The translations under genes were made by a program, and so were the position numbers. The notes under the pieces were generated by a model. That model was not told the origin of the DNA and searched no databases. It was given only the letters and a program-made list of their open reading frames with translations. From assembly GCA_025991245.1 (NCBI GenBank), contig BQMJ01000015.1, positions 124,001 through 188,000 of the forward strand: a stretch of DNA of 64,000 nt, read 5' to 3'. Below, piece after piece: positions 11,699 to 23,957 of this stretch (position 1 is the stretch's first letter; every line of letters starts with the position of its first letter). This stretch comes from Galdieria partita (Eukaryota; Rhodophyta; Bangiophyceae; Galdieriales; Galdieriaceae).

Positions 11699-12957
11699 TC
11701 AACGAATAGTTCCTCCTCGAATACTTGCCACTTTACAGGGACCTCGTGAAGTAGTAAAAGGAATATCCTTCCACACGGCAATACAATCCTCGTTAGTTGC
11801 AAAATGGGGTTGTACCTTTTTTCACACTCAATAAGAATACAGTTTGAAAATCCACCTCACCTTTTCAAATATTTTCTTCTTAGGATTCAAAACAGAATCA
11901 GCAACACCTTCATGACCTGGAAAAGTCACTCGTTCTCCGATCGGAACATTATCAGGTGGCTTCACCAATTCCACAGTACTTCCATCTTTGCTAGTAGCAC
12001 AGAGAATCATTGCTTCCGACTTTACACCTCTCATATTGACTGGCTTCAAATTACACAATACGATACAATAACCAAGCAGTTGTTCTGGATCAGGAATAAA
12101 CTTTACCAAACCCGAACAAACAGTTCGTGGAGAGGCTTCCTTCGTTTCCACTGTCAATCAATCTTTCTTTATGCAACGAAATACTTACCCCAACGTCAAT
12201 CTCTTCTACATATAGAGTATCTGCATCGGGATGCCGCTTGGCTGAAAGTATTTTTCCAACTCTAATATCCAATCTAGAAACACTTTCTTCCTTTTCTTCC
12301 TTCACAGCTTCCGTCTTCTCTTCCGACACATCCTTCACACTGGTCGCGCTTTCAACCTTTTCTCGTTTTTCCTTCTTCTTATGGGCAACTACAGTTTCCT
12401 CCTTTAAAGGCTTTTCAGTGTCCATTCGGAGCTTGCTATCTAGCAACTGACGCAACTTTTCTTCTGACACTATGAAGTTCATTTCTATCTTTTCCAAGTT
12501 TTGACCTTTTGGAAGAGAATTCTGTAGTAAATCAAACCAACGCAGAGTATCTGCAAACAATAAGCGTTGTGATTCTGACCATTGTTGTTTTACAACAGAG
12601 TAGAGGGAAACGTAAATAGCTATATCTGCCACAGTGAGTCTTTCACCAACCAAGTAACTAAAACAAGAGTTAAAGTCTTCGTGTGCACCTTTCCAACACT
12701 ACGTACGTTTTATTTGACAAATGTTTGTTGACAGACTGCAAGAGTTGACTTTTGTCTTGTTCCCATGCTTTCTCAAACCAATATTGTACGGCACGAGTGT
12801 CACCAGAGCCCAACAGAGGATCCTGATCCGTCAAGATCCTGCAGCTAGTAAGTTCCTTCCACAAGTATTGTATGTCTGCTTTGTTTCCTCGGTTGGACCC
12901 GAGACTCTGTTCACAAAAGTCAAATACTCTTTGCAATCGACTATTATCACTCGTCAT
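11699..12957 (-). CDS. AIMP1/Arc1p-like tRNA-binding cofactor
   Basis: Four exons: 12707-12957, 12189-12657, 11861-12139, 11699-11815; 371 aa from the ATG at 12957. The N-terminal ~170 residues resemble a GST-C-like fold ([20 protein letters not shown]). A Lys/Glu-rich linker follows, then an EMAP-II/tRNA-binding OB domain: [48 protein letters not shown]. This is the layout of Arc1p, which holds aminoacyl-tRNA synthetases together and delivers tRNA. The acceptor of exon 3 was fixed by the conserved DVGEASPRTV join. Acidic and basic runs mark the linker. Confidence 0.9.
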
Positions 12958-13061
12958 GGCTCTTTCCAATCACTCATCACTCACTCCACCAACAAAGAAC
13001 AACATCATCATTTCATATACAACAACAAACAGGAAAAGCAATTCTTTATATTTCTACCTAT

Positions 13062-13932
13062 TTAACGAAGGCTATCAAAGCGACAATCGATTATGCGACC
13101 TAGGAAATTCTTTCCTCTCATTCTCTCTACAGCTCTCCTGGCATCCTCTTCGGATTCAAAAAGAACCGTACCCATTACTGTTTCACCACCATCTCTTGCT
13201 CTCACATTTCTTACTTCTGTCCATAGAATGTTTCCCGATTCTTTAAACAAATCTTTCAACTCTTGCCATCTAACGTGAGAAGGAAGATTCCAAACAACGA
13301 TACGTCTATTTTGAAGTGCTTGGGGATCACCTTGTTTCATCTTCCGGCGTGGGTCATGCAAAGAAAAGTCTTCCCTGTCCTCACGAATGATGATCTTTCT
13401 CCCATCTAACATACTGTCATTCAACGTTTCTATAGCTTGTTTTGCAGCTTCCTCCGACTCAAACTCGACAATAGCACCACCTACTGAACGTCCCAAGTTG
13501 TTGGTGAGTATTTGGGAAGTAGCGATCTTCCCCACAGAGCCCAAGTGTTCAGTTAACGCATCAAGTGTTGTTCGGTACGCGAGGTTTCCAACAAAAACTC
13601 TCCTAGACAGTGAAATTGGTCAAGGTTCCAGAAAACCTCAACTTTCCTTACCTGTTCTTCGTAGTGTCAGAAGCAGAAGAAGGTGAAGCTTCTTCAGCTA
13701 CTGTGAAGGTCTTCCAGAAATTAACAAAGGTTTACAAGAAAAGAAGACGACTTACCTCTGTTTGCGCTGATTGGTTGTTGCCTTGCGCGTGACCAGAGAC
13801 GCCGTCCTCACTACTACCATCTCCCTCCCCAGGAACTGTACTTACACGGCGTAAACCATAATAAGTGTATTGTCTTCTGAAAAGAGTGGCCGCTATACGG
13901 CTAGAAATCGAAAGGAACTTGGAAGTAGCCAC
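13062..13932 (-). CDS. Two-RRM RNA-binding protein, probably organellar
   Basis: Exons 13756-13932, 13652-13710 and 13062-13602; 258 aa if read from 13932. The first RRM has RNP2 VFVGNLAY and an RNP1-like GGAIVEFES; the second has RIVVWNLP and GTVLFES. The first ~35 residues (SKFLSISSRIAATLFRRQY) are basic and hydroxylated, like a mitochondrial or plastid presequence. No ATG exists in this frame before the RRMs: the codon at 13932 is GTG and a stop lies just upstream. The true start is therefore a non-AUG codon or an unseen 5' exon. Likely role is organellar RNA processing or stability. Confidence 0.8.
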
Positions 13933-14274
13933 TTTGGTTTACACACACTTACTACCCAAAAGAGAACGATGAACGGCCGATGAAAATGGGAAAATGATTT
14001 CACTAGTGAAACAGCCCAAATGCCAAAGAGGAGTGACACTTAACTGAAAGGTATATAGTTATTGTGATTATCTAATGAATAAAGTGCAGAAATAATTGAA
14101 TGGATATTCTCTGATAACAGTTGAATAATGGATAGAAACCTAAACATTCGTTTAGATAATAAAGTCGGAGTTTCCAGTTGTGTTGAAGGTTCCATGATAA
14201 AGAGAGAATTTCAATAATACATTTGTTGACCTCGAATGGTTGATCAATCCTGTTGTTGGGCTGTTGACAACTAA
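13933..14274. other. Divergent intergenic region RRM protein / COG4
   Basis: About 340 bp of A+T-rich DNA between outward-facing genes. A minus-strand ATG near 14146 opens a short frame that could belong to a missing 5' exon of the RRM gene, but no splice path was established. Confidence 0.4.
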
Positions 14275-16887
14275 ATGGAATATTCAAAGGACTTAACTAT
14301 CCAAGAAGGACAAGGAGATAACGTATTATCAAACGAGACCTTTCTGGATTATGAAGACCCTGATACATCACCAATATTATCCCTTTGTGAAGAATTCCAA
14401 CAAGAGGCAACCAAAGGAACTCATTTTGATATTGAGGAGTTCATAAACTCGAAGTTTCCAACGGAAGACTCGTTGGCTAATTTGGACACCTTTCTTGCTA
14501 GAGTGAAAGCTGCCGTTACTAGACTAGATGATGACCTTTCGCAAAAAGTTCGGGAAGAGCGGTTTGACAGCCACAAGTCTAGTCAACACATCGCCCAGGC
14601 CAAGGAAAAGTTGTACCAATTGCGGAAAGAAATGAACAGCTTTTGTATTGACGCACATAACGCAGAAGGAAAATTAAACAGTGTATGCGCAGAAATAAGG
14701 GCACTAGAAATTACTAGAAGGAATATCTCAAATACTTTGGAAGCTATAAAGGATTTACAGTCGTTCGAGGAGGCGGTAGACGCTTGTGAAGATGCTTGGA
14801 AACGAAAAGATTGGAAGCAGTGTGCGACTCTTTTTCCTGATTTGATGAAGTTCTTGCGACGTTTTGAAGAATTGGAGGAACAACAAGAGCTTGGAAAGAT
14901 TCATGCGCTTATCCACAGGGCCAAGGAGCTTTCCAATCATATGCAGGAGTCAATATCCGAACAGTTACGTTTGTTTGGCCCAACTGGACTAGTAGATATT
15001 AGCTCCAACTCTGAAAGACAGCAACAAATCCAACAGTTGCAGGCAATGTGTACGATAATGGATCATTCAAGCAATGATAGTCGCAGAGAAGTTATCGATT
15101 GGTATATTCATTCAAGAATAGCAGCATATGAAGCAATTTTCGGACCGGGAGGTGAAGCTGCTGCGGTAGAAGCCACAGAGAGACGCTTTGCATGGCTTCG
15201 GAGGGAATTGAGATATTTGGAAGAATACTGGAAAGAAATTTTTCCTGCAGAATGGAATGTCGCATTCAAATTGGCGAATAGTTTTTGTACAAATACGAGA
15301 AGACATTTGACAGCTGAACTTGAGAAAAGGAGTCCGGGAGATGTCACCGTGTTATTGAGAGTGCTTCAAAAGACTTTTGAATTCGAACAGGAACTTGAAA
15401 GACGATTTTCCCACTCTACGTTGGACACTCAGGAGAATCGTCGTTTTTCTACTATTTCCACGCACTCGGAAGATTCAGAATTTCCTACAAACTCCAAGCA
15501 TCATTTTGTTGGTTTAATTAGCACTTGTTTTGAACCTTACATGGGTGCATATTCTGCCTTGGAAGATAAGAACCTGGGAGAACTTTTACAGAAACTTATA
15601 TCTGAAGAAACTTGGGTTATTGAATCGCCTTCGACAGTTTTGAAAAGTTCTACGGAGTTGTTTCTTCAAATTAAACGCTGTATGAAGCGTTGTGGAGCGT
15701 TGACTACTAATCAAACTTTTTTCAATCTCCATAAAGTGTTCAAAAAACATTTGAAGGCATATGCCAATGCATTGGGGGAACAGTTGACGAAGCAAGGACG
15801 CTCCAGTACTGCAAGTGGTTTTAGTTTCATTTCAAAGGACATCTTGCCTCCAAACTTACATATTCAACCATTGGAATTGAATGAAACAGAAGAACACACA
15901 ATATGCTACATCGTATCTACTGCCGAGGTAATATATGGAATAGTTTGTTGAACTTTGTTTTGACTTTAACTAGTATTGTGCAAGCACGGTGGAGCAGCTT
16001 GTCAATTCTATTAAAAAGAGAGTAGATCCTGTCTTTGCTGATAATGTCCAAATGGATATAGAAAGAGACGAATTCCGTGCAGTTGCTGCCAAAGGTTTGC
16101 GTTCATTGGCAGTTGGACTTTATACTCGTTTCCAAAAACATCTCAATTTAATGACACAGATGAATTGGAGGTAAGTTGTATTCCATTTTTATTGCAAGTG
16201 ATTAAGACTTTCAATAGCAATATCCAGTCGGTAGGTGATTCATCCCCATATGTGGCTAAACTAGAAGAAGAGTTTTTCCGATCGCTTCCTGCACTTGCGA
16301 ACTTGTTATCATTCGTTCATTTTCGATATTTCTGTGATCGTTTTGTTGCAATATTTATTCCAGCATATTTGACCACCTTGAAGGCTTGCAAGAAGGTCTC
16401 ATCCATTGGTGCGCAGCAGTTGTTATTGGATGCTGCAGCTATCAAGAATATGCTGCAGAATGTACCCTTCATTGCCTATTCAAATGGTGGAATTCGAGAG
16501 GATCATAAAGAGGAAAGAGTTCAGTCAGAGTTTCTGGCACCTTGGAGCTCCTATCAAAAGTTTGTTAACAAAGAAATGAGCAAAGTAGAACTTATCTTGA
16601 AAGTTTTGTTATCACCTTTGGAAACTATTGTAGATACTTATGCAGCTCTTATTCCAGATAGTAGTATTGGAGAACTCAACCAACTTTTGGAAATGAAAGG
16701 CTTGAAAAAGACTTCTGCAGCCCCCTATATTGTGAGATTTACACATTTGGCAGGAAAGGAATGGTCGGCACAGTCAAATCAGATGCAGGATTCGGGAACA
16801 ACGGATAACAAAGATAAGATAGAAAAGCCTGGAGTGCTCAATCGTCTGGGTGAAAAATGGAGAGAACGAAGGAACAGTCGATCCTAG
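14275..16887 (+). CDS. COG4: Conserved oligomeric Golgi complex subunit 4
   Basis: Three exons: 14275-15927, 15974-16170, 16218-16887 (introns 46-47 nt); 839 aa, close to animal COG4 (785 aa). Helical throughout. An N-terminal coiled coil (about residues 80-170, KVREERF...QLRKEMNSF) is followed by a long helical-bundle body. Family features include FDEAVDACEDAWKRKDW-like and FIAYSNGG-like segments and a C-terminal rod region. COG4 belongs to lobe A of the COG tether, which guides retrograde vesicles to the Golgi and binds SNAREs and SM proteins. The short basic C-terminus (EKWRERRNSRS) is unusual. Confidence 0.85.
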
Positions 16888-17388
16888 TGAAGTAAGAGCA
16901 GAAAAGTACTGTGATGTTCCATTTTTTGGCGAATCTCCAAAAGTGGAAGTTTCTAAAGTCTGAATGATGCAAAATAACTGCTACTAAAGTAACTACACAA
17001 TGGATTGAAACAATATGAAGAGGGAGAAAGAAATGCATGTGGTTTTCGCAATAGCTTAAGGTTTGTTTTATTTGTGTGAGTTGTTTGGGCAACTCTTTGG
17101 GAACAATTTGGAACCTAACCGATTCGACCTAGCTGTAGTAACTGCAGTGTATTTTTTCAAGATGTGACAGATTGACATATCTTATTGCCATATATACGAT
17201 GGTATAACTATCCGCCTATGTAACACCAACGTTTCCTTACAAATAAATGCGAAAAAGCACACACCAAAAGAAACGGAACTTTCTATTCTGTTGGACCAAC
17301 CTCTTTTGCATCAACAGAGCCGTCTTTGGATGTCGTTGAACATCGCCAAATACAGAAAAAAAGGAGTGCCATCAAGAAGTGACTTTAC
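16888..17388. other. Convergent intergenic region COG4 / NAA38
   Basis: About 500 bp between two 3' ends. The one local fold noticed is a 6-bp inverted repeat with 6-nt loop at 17078-17095 (GAGTTG/CAACTC). No convincing ORF. Confidence 0.4.
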
Positions 17389-17803
17389 TCAGGACGACTT
17401 TTCCATCAATATCCTTCTAACCTTTTCTCCAGGAATAATACAGCAGTCCAAACGTTGGCGCCTTTCATCATCTCTCCCTCGACTAAGTAAATAGGTAAGC
17501 AATGAGAAACACAGAATATAACACTTACGGAATGTCCTCGCAAGCAACTTCAAAGGAATTTTCCAATATCAAGTTTTTCAAGTGATCTAGGCAAACAAAG
17601 TCTCCGTGAATCCAACGAGTATTGTCTACTTGTACCCATAAAGAACGGTGTAACAGACTCTTTACGAATCTTATAGCGTCCTAGCTTCCTTTATATTCAG
17701 TTATATAAAAAAAGAACTAACCAACCTCTTCTTCGCTCCCCAAAGAACAGTTGTTTTCCATATGTAAAGAGACGATAGAGGAAATACAAATCGTCTCATT
17801 CAT
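17389..17803 (-). CDS. NAA38: NatC auxiliary subunit NAA38 (LSMD1-like Sm protein)
   Basis: Three exons: 17726-17803, 17529-17680, 17389-17482; 107 aa. No single frame shows the gene because every exon is short. Sm1: AIRFVKSLLHRSLWVQVDN, then HGDFVCLDHLKNLILENS. Sm2: RLDCCIIPGEKVRRIL. This is the variant Sm fold of NAA38/Mak31, partner of the NatC N-terminal acetyltransferase. The first intron uses the unusual donor GTTGGT. An LSm protein of the snRNP type is less likely, given the IIPGE.VRRI ending and long linker. Confidence 0.85.
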
Positions 17804-18160
17804 GCTTCAACAAACGACCACATTGCTCAAGATTTTGAGCACATTCTCCGCTATGGCGTTTAGATAAAGTTGCATTTACATACAATCAAACTATGTCAAA
17901 CTATTACTACTGCAAACTTTATGTATCATTGTTACACAGTAAGAAGATTTCAATCTCCTTAGTCTGGTCTGGTTGAGATGGAATTAACTTTCACTATTTC
18001 AATATACAAGAATTTTGTAAATTGTAGCGAGTAGTACTCTCAATACTATAGCGCTTTTTATATCTTTTAGTACACAGTGAACTCATATTTCCTATTATGT
18101 GCTAGTTGCCAATATTCATTCAATTTACAGAGTTTCTTTGTAATTGATTGATAAAAAGGA
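17804..18160. other. Divergent intergenic region NAA38 / O-methyltransferase
   Basis: About 357 bp, strongly A+T-rich, holding both upstream regions. No repeat or RNA fold seen. Confidence 0.45.
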
Positions 18161-19345
18161 ATGGAAATACCAAAGAACATGGCTAGTCCTGAAGAATACT
18201 TTGATAACTTTGCTGCAATTTTAGACCTGACATATGGACATTGGAAAACTGCAGTAGTGAGAGCCGTCACTTCTTTGAGGTTGTTAGACGAGATGGATAG
18301 ACTATCGTCGAAGAAAGGTGGGACTCCTGTCGCGGCTGACGAGGCAAGTTTCGTTTCTCACTATTTTTGTACTTGTCTTCTAAGAGGTCAGTTATTAGAT
18401 TGCGTCGGAATGTGGAACAAACCCAGAGTTTACTTACAGAGTTTTAAGAGCAGCCTCAGCATTGCTTCTTGTACAGGAACACAACTCACCAGCTCGGTCC
18501 TTCACGGTTACCCAAAGAGGAACGCTTCTTTTGGAAAGACAAGAAGGTTCTGCACGAGGAATAGTGTTGTTTGAAGGCAGTATTGAACACTGCCGTTGTT
18601 GGTTGCACTTGGAGAAGTGCTTACAAACAGGAAACAAAGTAGTTAAAGATGTGTAAGTTGTTAGCAGGTCTTAAGTGTAAGAAACGTTCAAAGTAAGACT
18701 AGGTTTGGAGAGGATAACTATTTCGATGCCTTTTCAAATGCTGATTCCAAACACAAAGAGTTTTTAAAAGTCTTTCAGCAAGGAATGGCCTCTATCAGTG
18801 AATTTGACACGAGATCGGTCCTTTGTAGTTTTGACTTTTCCAAGTATTCTGAAATATGTGACATCGGATCAGGTCCTGGAGTACTTTTAAAGTTGATTCT
18901 TAAAAAGTATCCACATATCAAGGGCTGTATTTCTGACTTACCTCGAGTTTTGGATGAAGTCGTTACCATTGAACCTGAATTGCAAGATAGGTGCAAGAAG
19001 GAGGTGTGCGACTTTTTTGAAAGTGTTCCACGTAATTATGAGGTTTATATGATGAAGCATATTTTACATGATTGGAACGACGAGAATTGTATTCGTATTC
19101 TGAAAAATGTAAGAGAATGTGCAGCACCACATTCCACACTGTTGCTTTTGGAATATGTTTTACCTGGACCATCCGTTGTGTCACCTGGAAAGATATTTGA
19201 TCTTCATATGGGGATGCTTCATTCGAGCAAGGAACGTACTGAAGAAGAGTGGAAAACTTTGTTAGCAGCAGCTAAATGGAAATACATCGGCTACCAGAAT
19301 ACCGTCTCAGGGCAGATTTCCGTCATACAAGCTCAGAAGGAATAA
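18161..19345 (+). CDS. SAM-dependent O-methyltransferase (COMT/HIOMT type)
   Basis: Three exons: 18161-18343, 18399-18652, 18703-19345; 359 aa. The N-terminal winged-helix dimerisation region (about residues 1-115) includes ADE-IASECGTNPEFTYRVLRA. The catalytic domain has the SAM motif ICDIGSGPGVLLKLILKKYP, then GCISDLPRVLDE, and the catalytic segment MKHILHDWNDENCIRILKN whose His is the general base in this family. The acceptor is a small hydroxylated molecule, not identifiable here. Intron 1 starts GCAAGT (GC-AG) and is needed to keep the frame and the conserved join. Confidence 0.9.
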
Positions 19346-19617
19346 AGATTTGTTGTACAAAGTTGCGACTCTATTCCACTCTGGATGTGTTTTGTATTGG
19401 GAAGTACGGATGCAAGCAATATTGTTGCAAGGCTTCGGTTATGTCTTTTGATACAACTTTTGACTGTTGCAAGTGACTTGAACGCAAACAAGATCGTCCA
19501 TTCTACGATTGTCCTTTATTCTTGTAAACATATACATGCCTAAAACCAAAATAATACAAGTTATCCCAAGCTGCTTCCCCAAAACAGTATTTCGTTAAGT
19601 TTATACAAAAATTGTTT

Positions 19618-21242
19618 TCAGGCATAAACTTCCAATTTCTTAATAACACTAGGATGTCGCAACTTATCAAGGCCGGCAAGAACTATTTTGCGAACTCGTT
19701 CACAGCTTAACGCCATTATTCTTCCACATTCTTCTAGCGATCTGGGTATTCCGTCTTCCAATCCAAAACGCAACGTCAATGCTTGTTTCTCCTTCGGCTT
19801 TAATTTTTCATCTATAAGTTGCTCAAGGTCCGTCCGCAACATGGACTCCAGAATTTTATCAATACCTCCATCTGTGTCTGAATCTGGAATAGATAGTTTC
19901 TCATGAATATCATCCTTCGAGCTATCTGAAGTGGAGAAAAAACTGTCCAACGATATAGGACGATTATGTACAGACTAATATCTATATCAGTATCTTTAAT
20001 AATGATAATAAAAATTTACACTCACCTGAATACAAAACTTCAGTTTTTTGACAGAAATGCCCATATCTCTTGCGATTTCTTCATCAGTGGGAGTTCTTCC
20101 TAGCTTTTCTTTCAAAGAAGTTGCGGACTTCTTTGCCATATGGTAAGATTCAAGAACACCGACAGGAATATGTACAGAACGAGAATGCTCCTCCAATGCC
20201 CTATTCATGGTAGCTCGTATCCACCATGATGCATAAGTAGAAAACTTCCAACCAAGTTTTCCATCATATTTTTCTGCTGCACGTAAAACACCTAAAGAAC
20301 CTTCCTGCACAAGATCCATAAAGTTGGTTTTGGCATCAACTGAAAAGCGAGAGCGAAGCACTTCTCCAGCAATCATCCGAATCAAACCCATGTGAAGGGT
20401 AACCAAAGCTTGCTTCGAAATGCGTCCAAGTTTCATAATTTCTTCCAACTCTACAATAGACTAAAAATACATTTAGTTGATTCTTCCTGTCATGAAAGAC
20501 TCTTCACGTACAACTTGAACTGCGTCCGCCCATTCATAAACCGTAGGCTCTCTGTTCAAGCGCTGGCAAAGTCTAAAGTTATAAATGCTTATTAATAATA
20601 CTTAAAAAACCGAAATGATGCCTACTCTTTAAACATGCTATCTGCAGTTGCTACTCTCTTTATGTTTTCAGTGAGCTTCAACTCTTCACTCTGACGGAAA
20701 GTTTGGGACTGCTGAATATTTTCCAAATATTCCTTTAGGTTAAACACAGTGTTATTGCCTCGTCGAATAGCTATTACACTACTGCTACCCAGCACTGACA
20801 ATTCAAAGTTTCCATTTTTCTCGTCTGTGACTAATCTTGTATTGTCTGAAAAAGATACTTCTAGTTCGTCCAGGGTGCTCTCTAGGCTGGACTTGCCCAA
20901 AGAGTGTTTGGAAAACGGCTCCGTCCTTCTTGAAATCTTCTTGTTACTCGTTTGATAGTTGAGACTTTTCTCAAGTTGCAACGTAGCTTTCACCAGTGCG
21001 TCTGTGGACAGCGCCTCAATATTCTTTTCGTCGCAAAATTTCTCAGTTGTGTATTCTTCTGGAAAGCCCTCTTCTTCTGTATTCAGTTTTTTCTTGGCCT
21101 CTGGTTCTTCAAGAATTACTTTAGAGTTTTCCATTTTTGAAGCCTTCTTGCTATATCGTTCATTTCTTTGGCTTCTGGGTCGATTTCCACTGACGCAAGG
21201 CTTGCAGTTCCTTGTATAGCAAACACACGTGGCAGCTTTCAT
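19618..21242 (-). CDS. Plastid-type RNA polymerase sigma-70 factor
   Basis: Four exons: 20626-21242, 20512-20572, 20026-20460, 19974-19618; 489 aa. A Cys- and Ser-rich leader (likely plastid transit peptide) precedes region 1.2-like ELCQRLNREPTVYEWADAV. Region 2 has MDLVQEGSLGVLRAAEKYD and the -10/melting motif FSTYASWWIRATMNRAL. Region 3 is KLGRTPTDEEIARDMGIS. Region 4 has LRFGLEDG and an HTH around SLEECGRIMALSCERVRKI. It directs the plastid-encoded polymerase. The exon 2/3 join was chosen because it restores the helix after WADAVQV. Confidence 0.93.
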
Positions 21243-21534
21243 CTCCAAGTTTCCACCTAATACCGAATTATGCCTGACTGTTTGCCGTACATAGTCAAGT
21301 CGCGAATTGGAGTTCCAAAGCGGACTTGTCTAGTAGAATATTAGTCAGCTCGTTAAACCCAAAGACAGATAGTCCGTACCCTTAAAACATTCAAATGAAA
21401 AGGTGTCAATATACTAAAACAGAGACCGATAGTTTGTACAAAACAAGTTTGCATGTTAGTTTTCAAAAATGGAAGTTTCTATCTTCTGCTTTTAATAATT
21501 TGCGCCAAATCCATTCAACAGCCAAACCAGAATT

Positions 21535-22949
21535 CTAAGAATTTGTGGTGTACTTCTTATGGGCCACAAAGTACGTACAACGATAGCTTAACTGTAACAT
21601 GGAACGAGCATTGCGTGTATAAGTGCAAGTTCGCATTTCTTCGAATTCTATCTCAAAGAACTTCTCTATGACGCAACGTAATTCTTGTAGTGATATTTCA
21701 ATGGAAGGCTCGTCTTCGGTATCCGCATAATGATATAGTAGAGGACCGAGGTTTACCCACGAACCACCCTATACATAGTCTATGAACGATACGAGAAGAG
21801 ACAAAAAATATTCTCCGTACCGGTTTTAATATCTTCTTGATAACGTTGACATAATCGAGGATATTATGTGCCGTATCCATAAAGAAGCAAGTTACTACAC
21901 AGTTCCACTGTTCTGCCTGTTGTTTGTTGCCATAAACTTCTACAAAATCACCTGCAACCATACTGAAATTGGAGAATGAAGGTAGCTGCCTTGTATCCAC
22001 ATCAGGGATATACACAGGCGAAAGTATATCCGCAGAATCTATGACATTGGTAGTTTGATGAATAAACGGGAAAAGCTCAATTCCCTCTATTTGTGTATCT
22101 TCCATAATATAGTTTAAAATATAATTGGAACTGAAAAGGGAATAATATGTAAAGTCGTTGCCTTGCACTTGAAAACCTTCTCTAGCGAGTTCCCACGCCA
22201 ATCTCCCTAAACCGGCCCCAGGAACCAAAACTCGAAAAGTAGCGGGATCTACTCGCCCAGAGCTCATTCGGCAGAATCTTTCAAACTCCTTTCGCGTGGA
22301 CTCAATCAACGGTTGGTAACATTCTCCTCGCTCAAGAGCCCCTTCCTTTGACCAGTCTCTCATGATATGTAGTAATATACTTCTAACCTGCAAACAAGGT
22401 TGGGTTTTTTTAACTACAAAATAAACGCTGTGGACGCACCTTTTCAATATCGCTTTCATAGCACTCTAAAGTGTATCGAATAACTTGTTCTCCGTCGGTC
22501 AACTTGCTGTGAAATGGGGAATGAACCAAAATGCTTCAATGAAGATAACAAACTTACCCTCCATAGTGCTCCCCTGGATGGAAAGACTCAAAGTTTTCCA
22601 CAGTTGAAAGTATGTGTCGCAGCAACTTGTCATTCTTACGAACGGCTTCCTTACTTTGTTCCAAATTCTGTAGATACGTAGGAACCCAAGACTGCAACTC
22701 ATCAGATAGACATAAAAAGTCCCTTCTCCTTCTATCGATTCTGGCAAGTGACACGTTGAGGTACCTTCTAAAGGCCAGGATAACTCGTTGGATATGTCTC
22801 ACCTCCTCCGGATCGGATAAGGGCGGTGTTGTACTGTGAGGAGTTGGTTCTTCTACTTGATTTGTGGCCAGTGCAGGTGACCAGAGAGACTCTTTTTTTC
22901 TCTTACAAGAGCCGTCTCTTGAAACTTGGATCGTCTTTTTCTCCGTCAT
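21535..22949 (-). CDS. CARNMT1: Carnosine N-methyltransferase-like (N2227 family)
   Basis: Four exons: 22558-22949, 22440-22506, 21821-22387, 21535-21768; 419 aa from the ATG at 22949. The N-terminal helices (EEVRHIQRVILAFRRYL) are followed by HYGGKLTDGEQVIRYTL, then the SAM site VLVPGAGLGRLAWELAREGF, EGNDFTYYS-like (QGNDFTYYSLFSSNYILN), VVTCFFMDTAHNILDYV and GGSWVNLGPLLYHY. Order and spacing match CARNMT1/YNL092W, which methylates carnosine or related His dipeptides. The native substrate in an alga is unknown. Confidence 0.93.
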
Positions 22950-23188
22950 CAATTCTCCCAATTACAAGTCTCCATACACATTTTGTGCAGCTTTATTTTC
23001 AATACTTCAAGGCGTCATGAGTGATGACACAGCCTATTGCTTATTCTACATAACCATATATTCTTTCTAGTGTCCTCAATTGTGAAAAGAATACATCCAT
23101 GATAGATAGTTGATATCACGGTGAATAATTCACCCTTCACGTATAAGAACCGATCGAGGCGGAAGTGTTGGGACGAGCAATTGTCATC

Positions 23189-23656
23189 ATGTCGGAAGAT
23201 GTCGTCACAGCAGACGCTGGTGCCGCGGACGCCACTCCTATTCAAGCAGGCTCCGTAAAGAAGAACTCTTTTGTGGTCTTGAAAGGTTTCCCTTGCAAGG
23301 TGGTAGACATATCCACTTCAAAAACTGGCAAGCATGGCCACGCAAAAGCTAACATAGTAGGTATAGACATCTTTACCGGGAAAAAATACGAAGAAATGTG
23401 CCCCACCTCTCACAATGTTTTGCAACCTGTTGTGAACCGCAAAGACTATCAACTGGTAGATATCGAGGATGACGGCTTTGTCGTGCTGATGGATGAAAAC
23501 AACGAGACAAGATCAGACCTTAAGTTAGATTTCGAAGGTGATGACGTACACAAGAAGATCAAACAAGACTTTGAGGACGGAAAGGAACTTTTGGTGACAG
23601 TACTTTCGGCGATGAAGACAGAGAAGATAATTGCGTCGAAGGAGCTTAATCCGTAG
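23189..23656 (+). CDS. EIF5A: Translation factor eIF5A
   Basis: Single exon, 155 aa from ATG at 23189 (MSEDVVTADAGAAD). The hypusine loop is STSKTGKHGHAKAN; the modified Lys is the one in TGKHGHAK near residue 52. The C-terminal OB domain (DYQLVDIEDDGFVVLMDE) is complete. eIF5A relieves ribosome stalling during elongation and termination. The upstream region is shared with divergent CARNMT1 (about 240 bp). Confidence 0.98.
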   Translation: MSEDVVTADAGAADATPIQAGSVKKNSFVVLKGFPCKVVDISTSKTGKHGHAKANIVGIDIFTGKKYEEMCPTSHNVLQPVVNRKDYQLVDIEDDGFVVLMDENNETRSDLKLDFEGDDVHKKIKQDFEDGKELLVTVLSAMKTEKIIASKELNP

Positions 23657-23957
23657 TCTGAAAGCTGATTGGCAGCTAAAGGCTACAATTATCTCTAGAG
23701 ACAAATGAGATGCTTCCGCCGGAGTTTCTCAGTGGAAGTTTTCTCTGCTACAGAAGGGTTTCTTCCATACTAGAGAGACTGTTGTGTTTGGACAGAAATT
23801 TGTCGGAAACTTACACTTTCATGACTCTATGGGAGATTCAAAGTTTTCTGGCAGTTTTGTATGCTGTTTGAATGGCTTGGATAACGTGGTTTGTTTGCTC
23901 TCTTTTTTTTACTCGGATAAAAGTTTTTGTTTGACTTTGTGTTTTCATATGTCCTTG
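23657..23957. other. Convergent intergenic region eIF5A / SDR
   Basis: About 300 bp between two 3' ends. A 60-codon ORF at 23784 lacks family resemblance. Nothing else seen. Confidence 0.4.
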
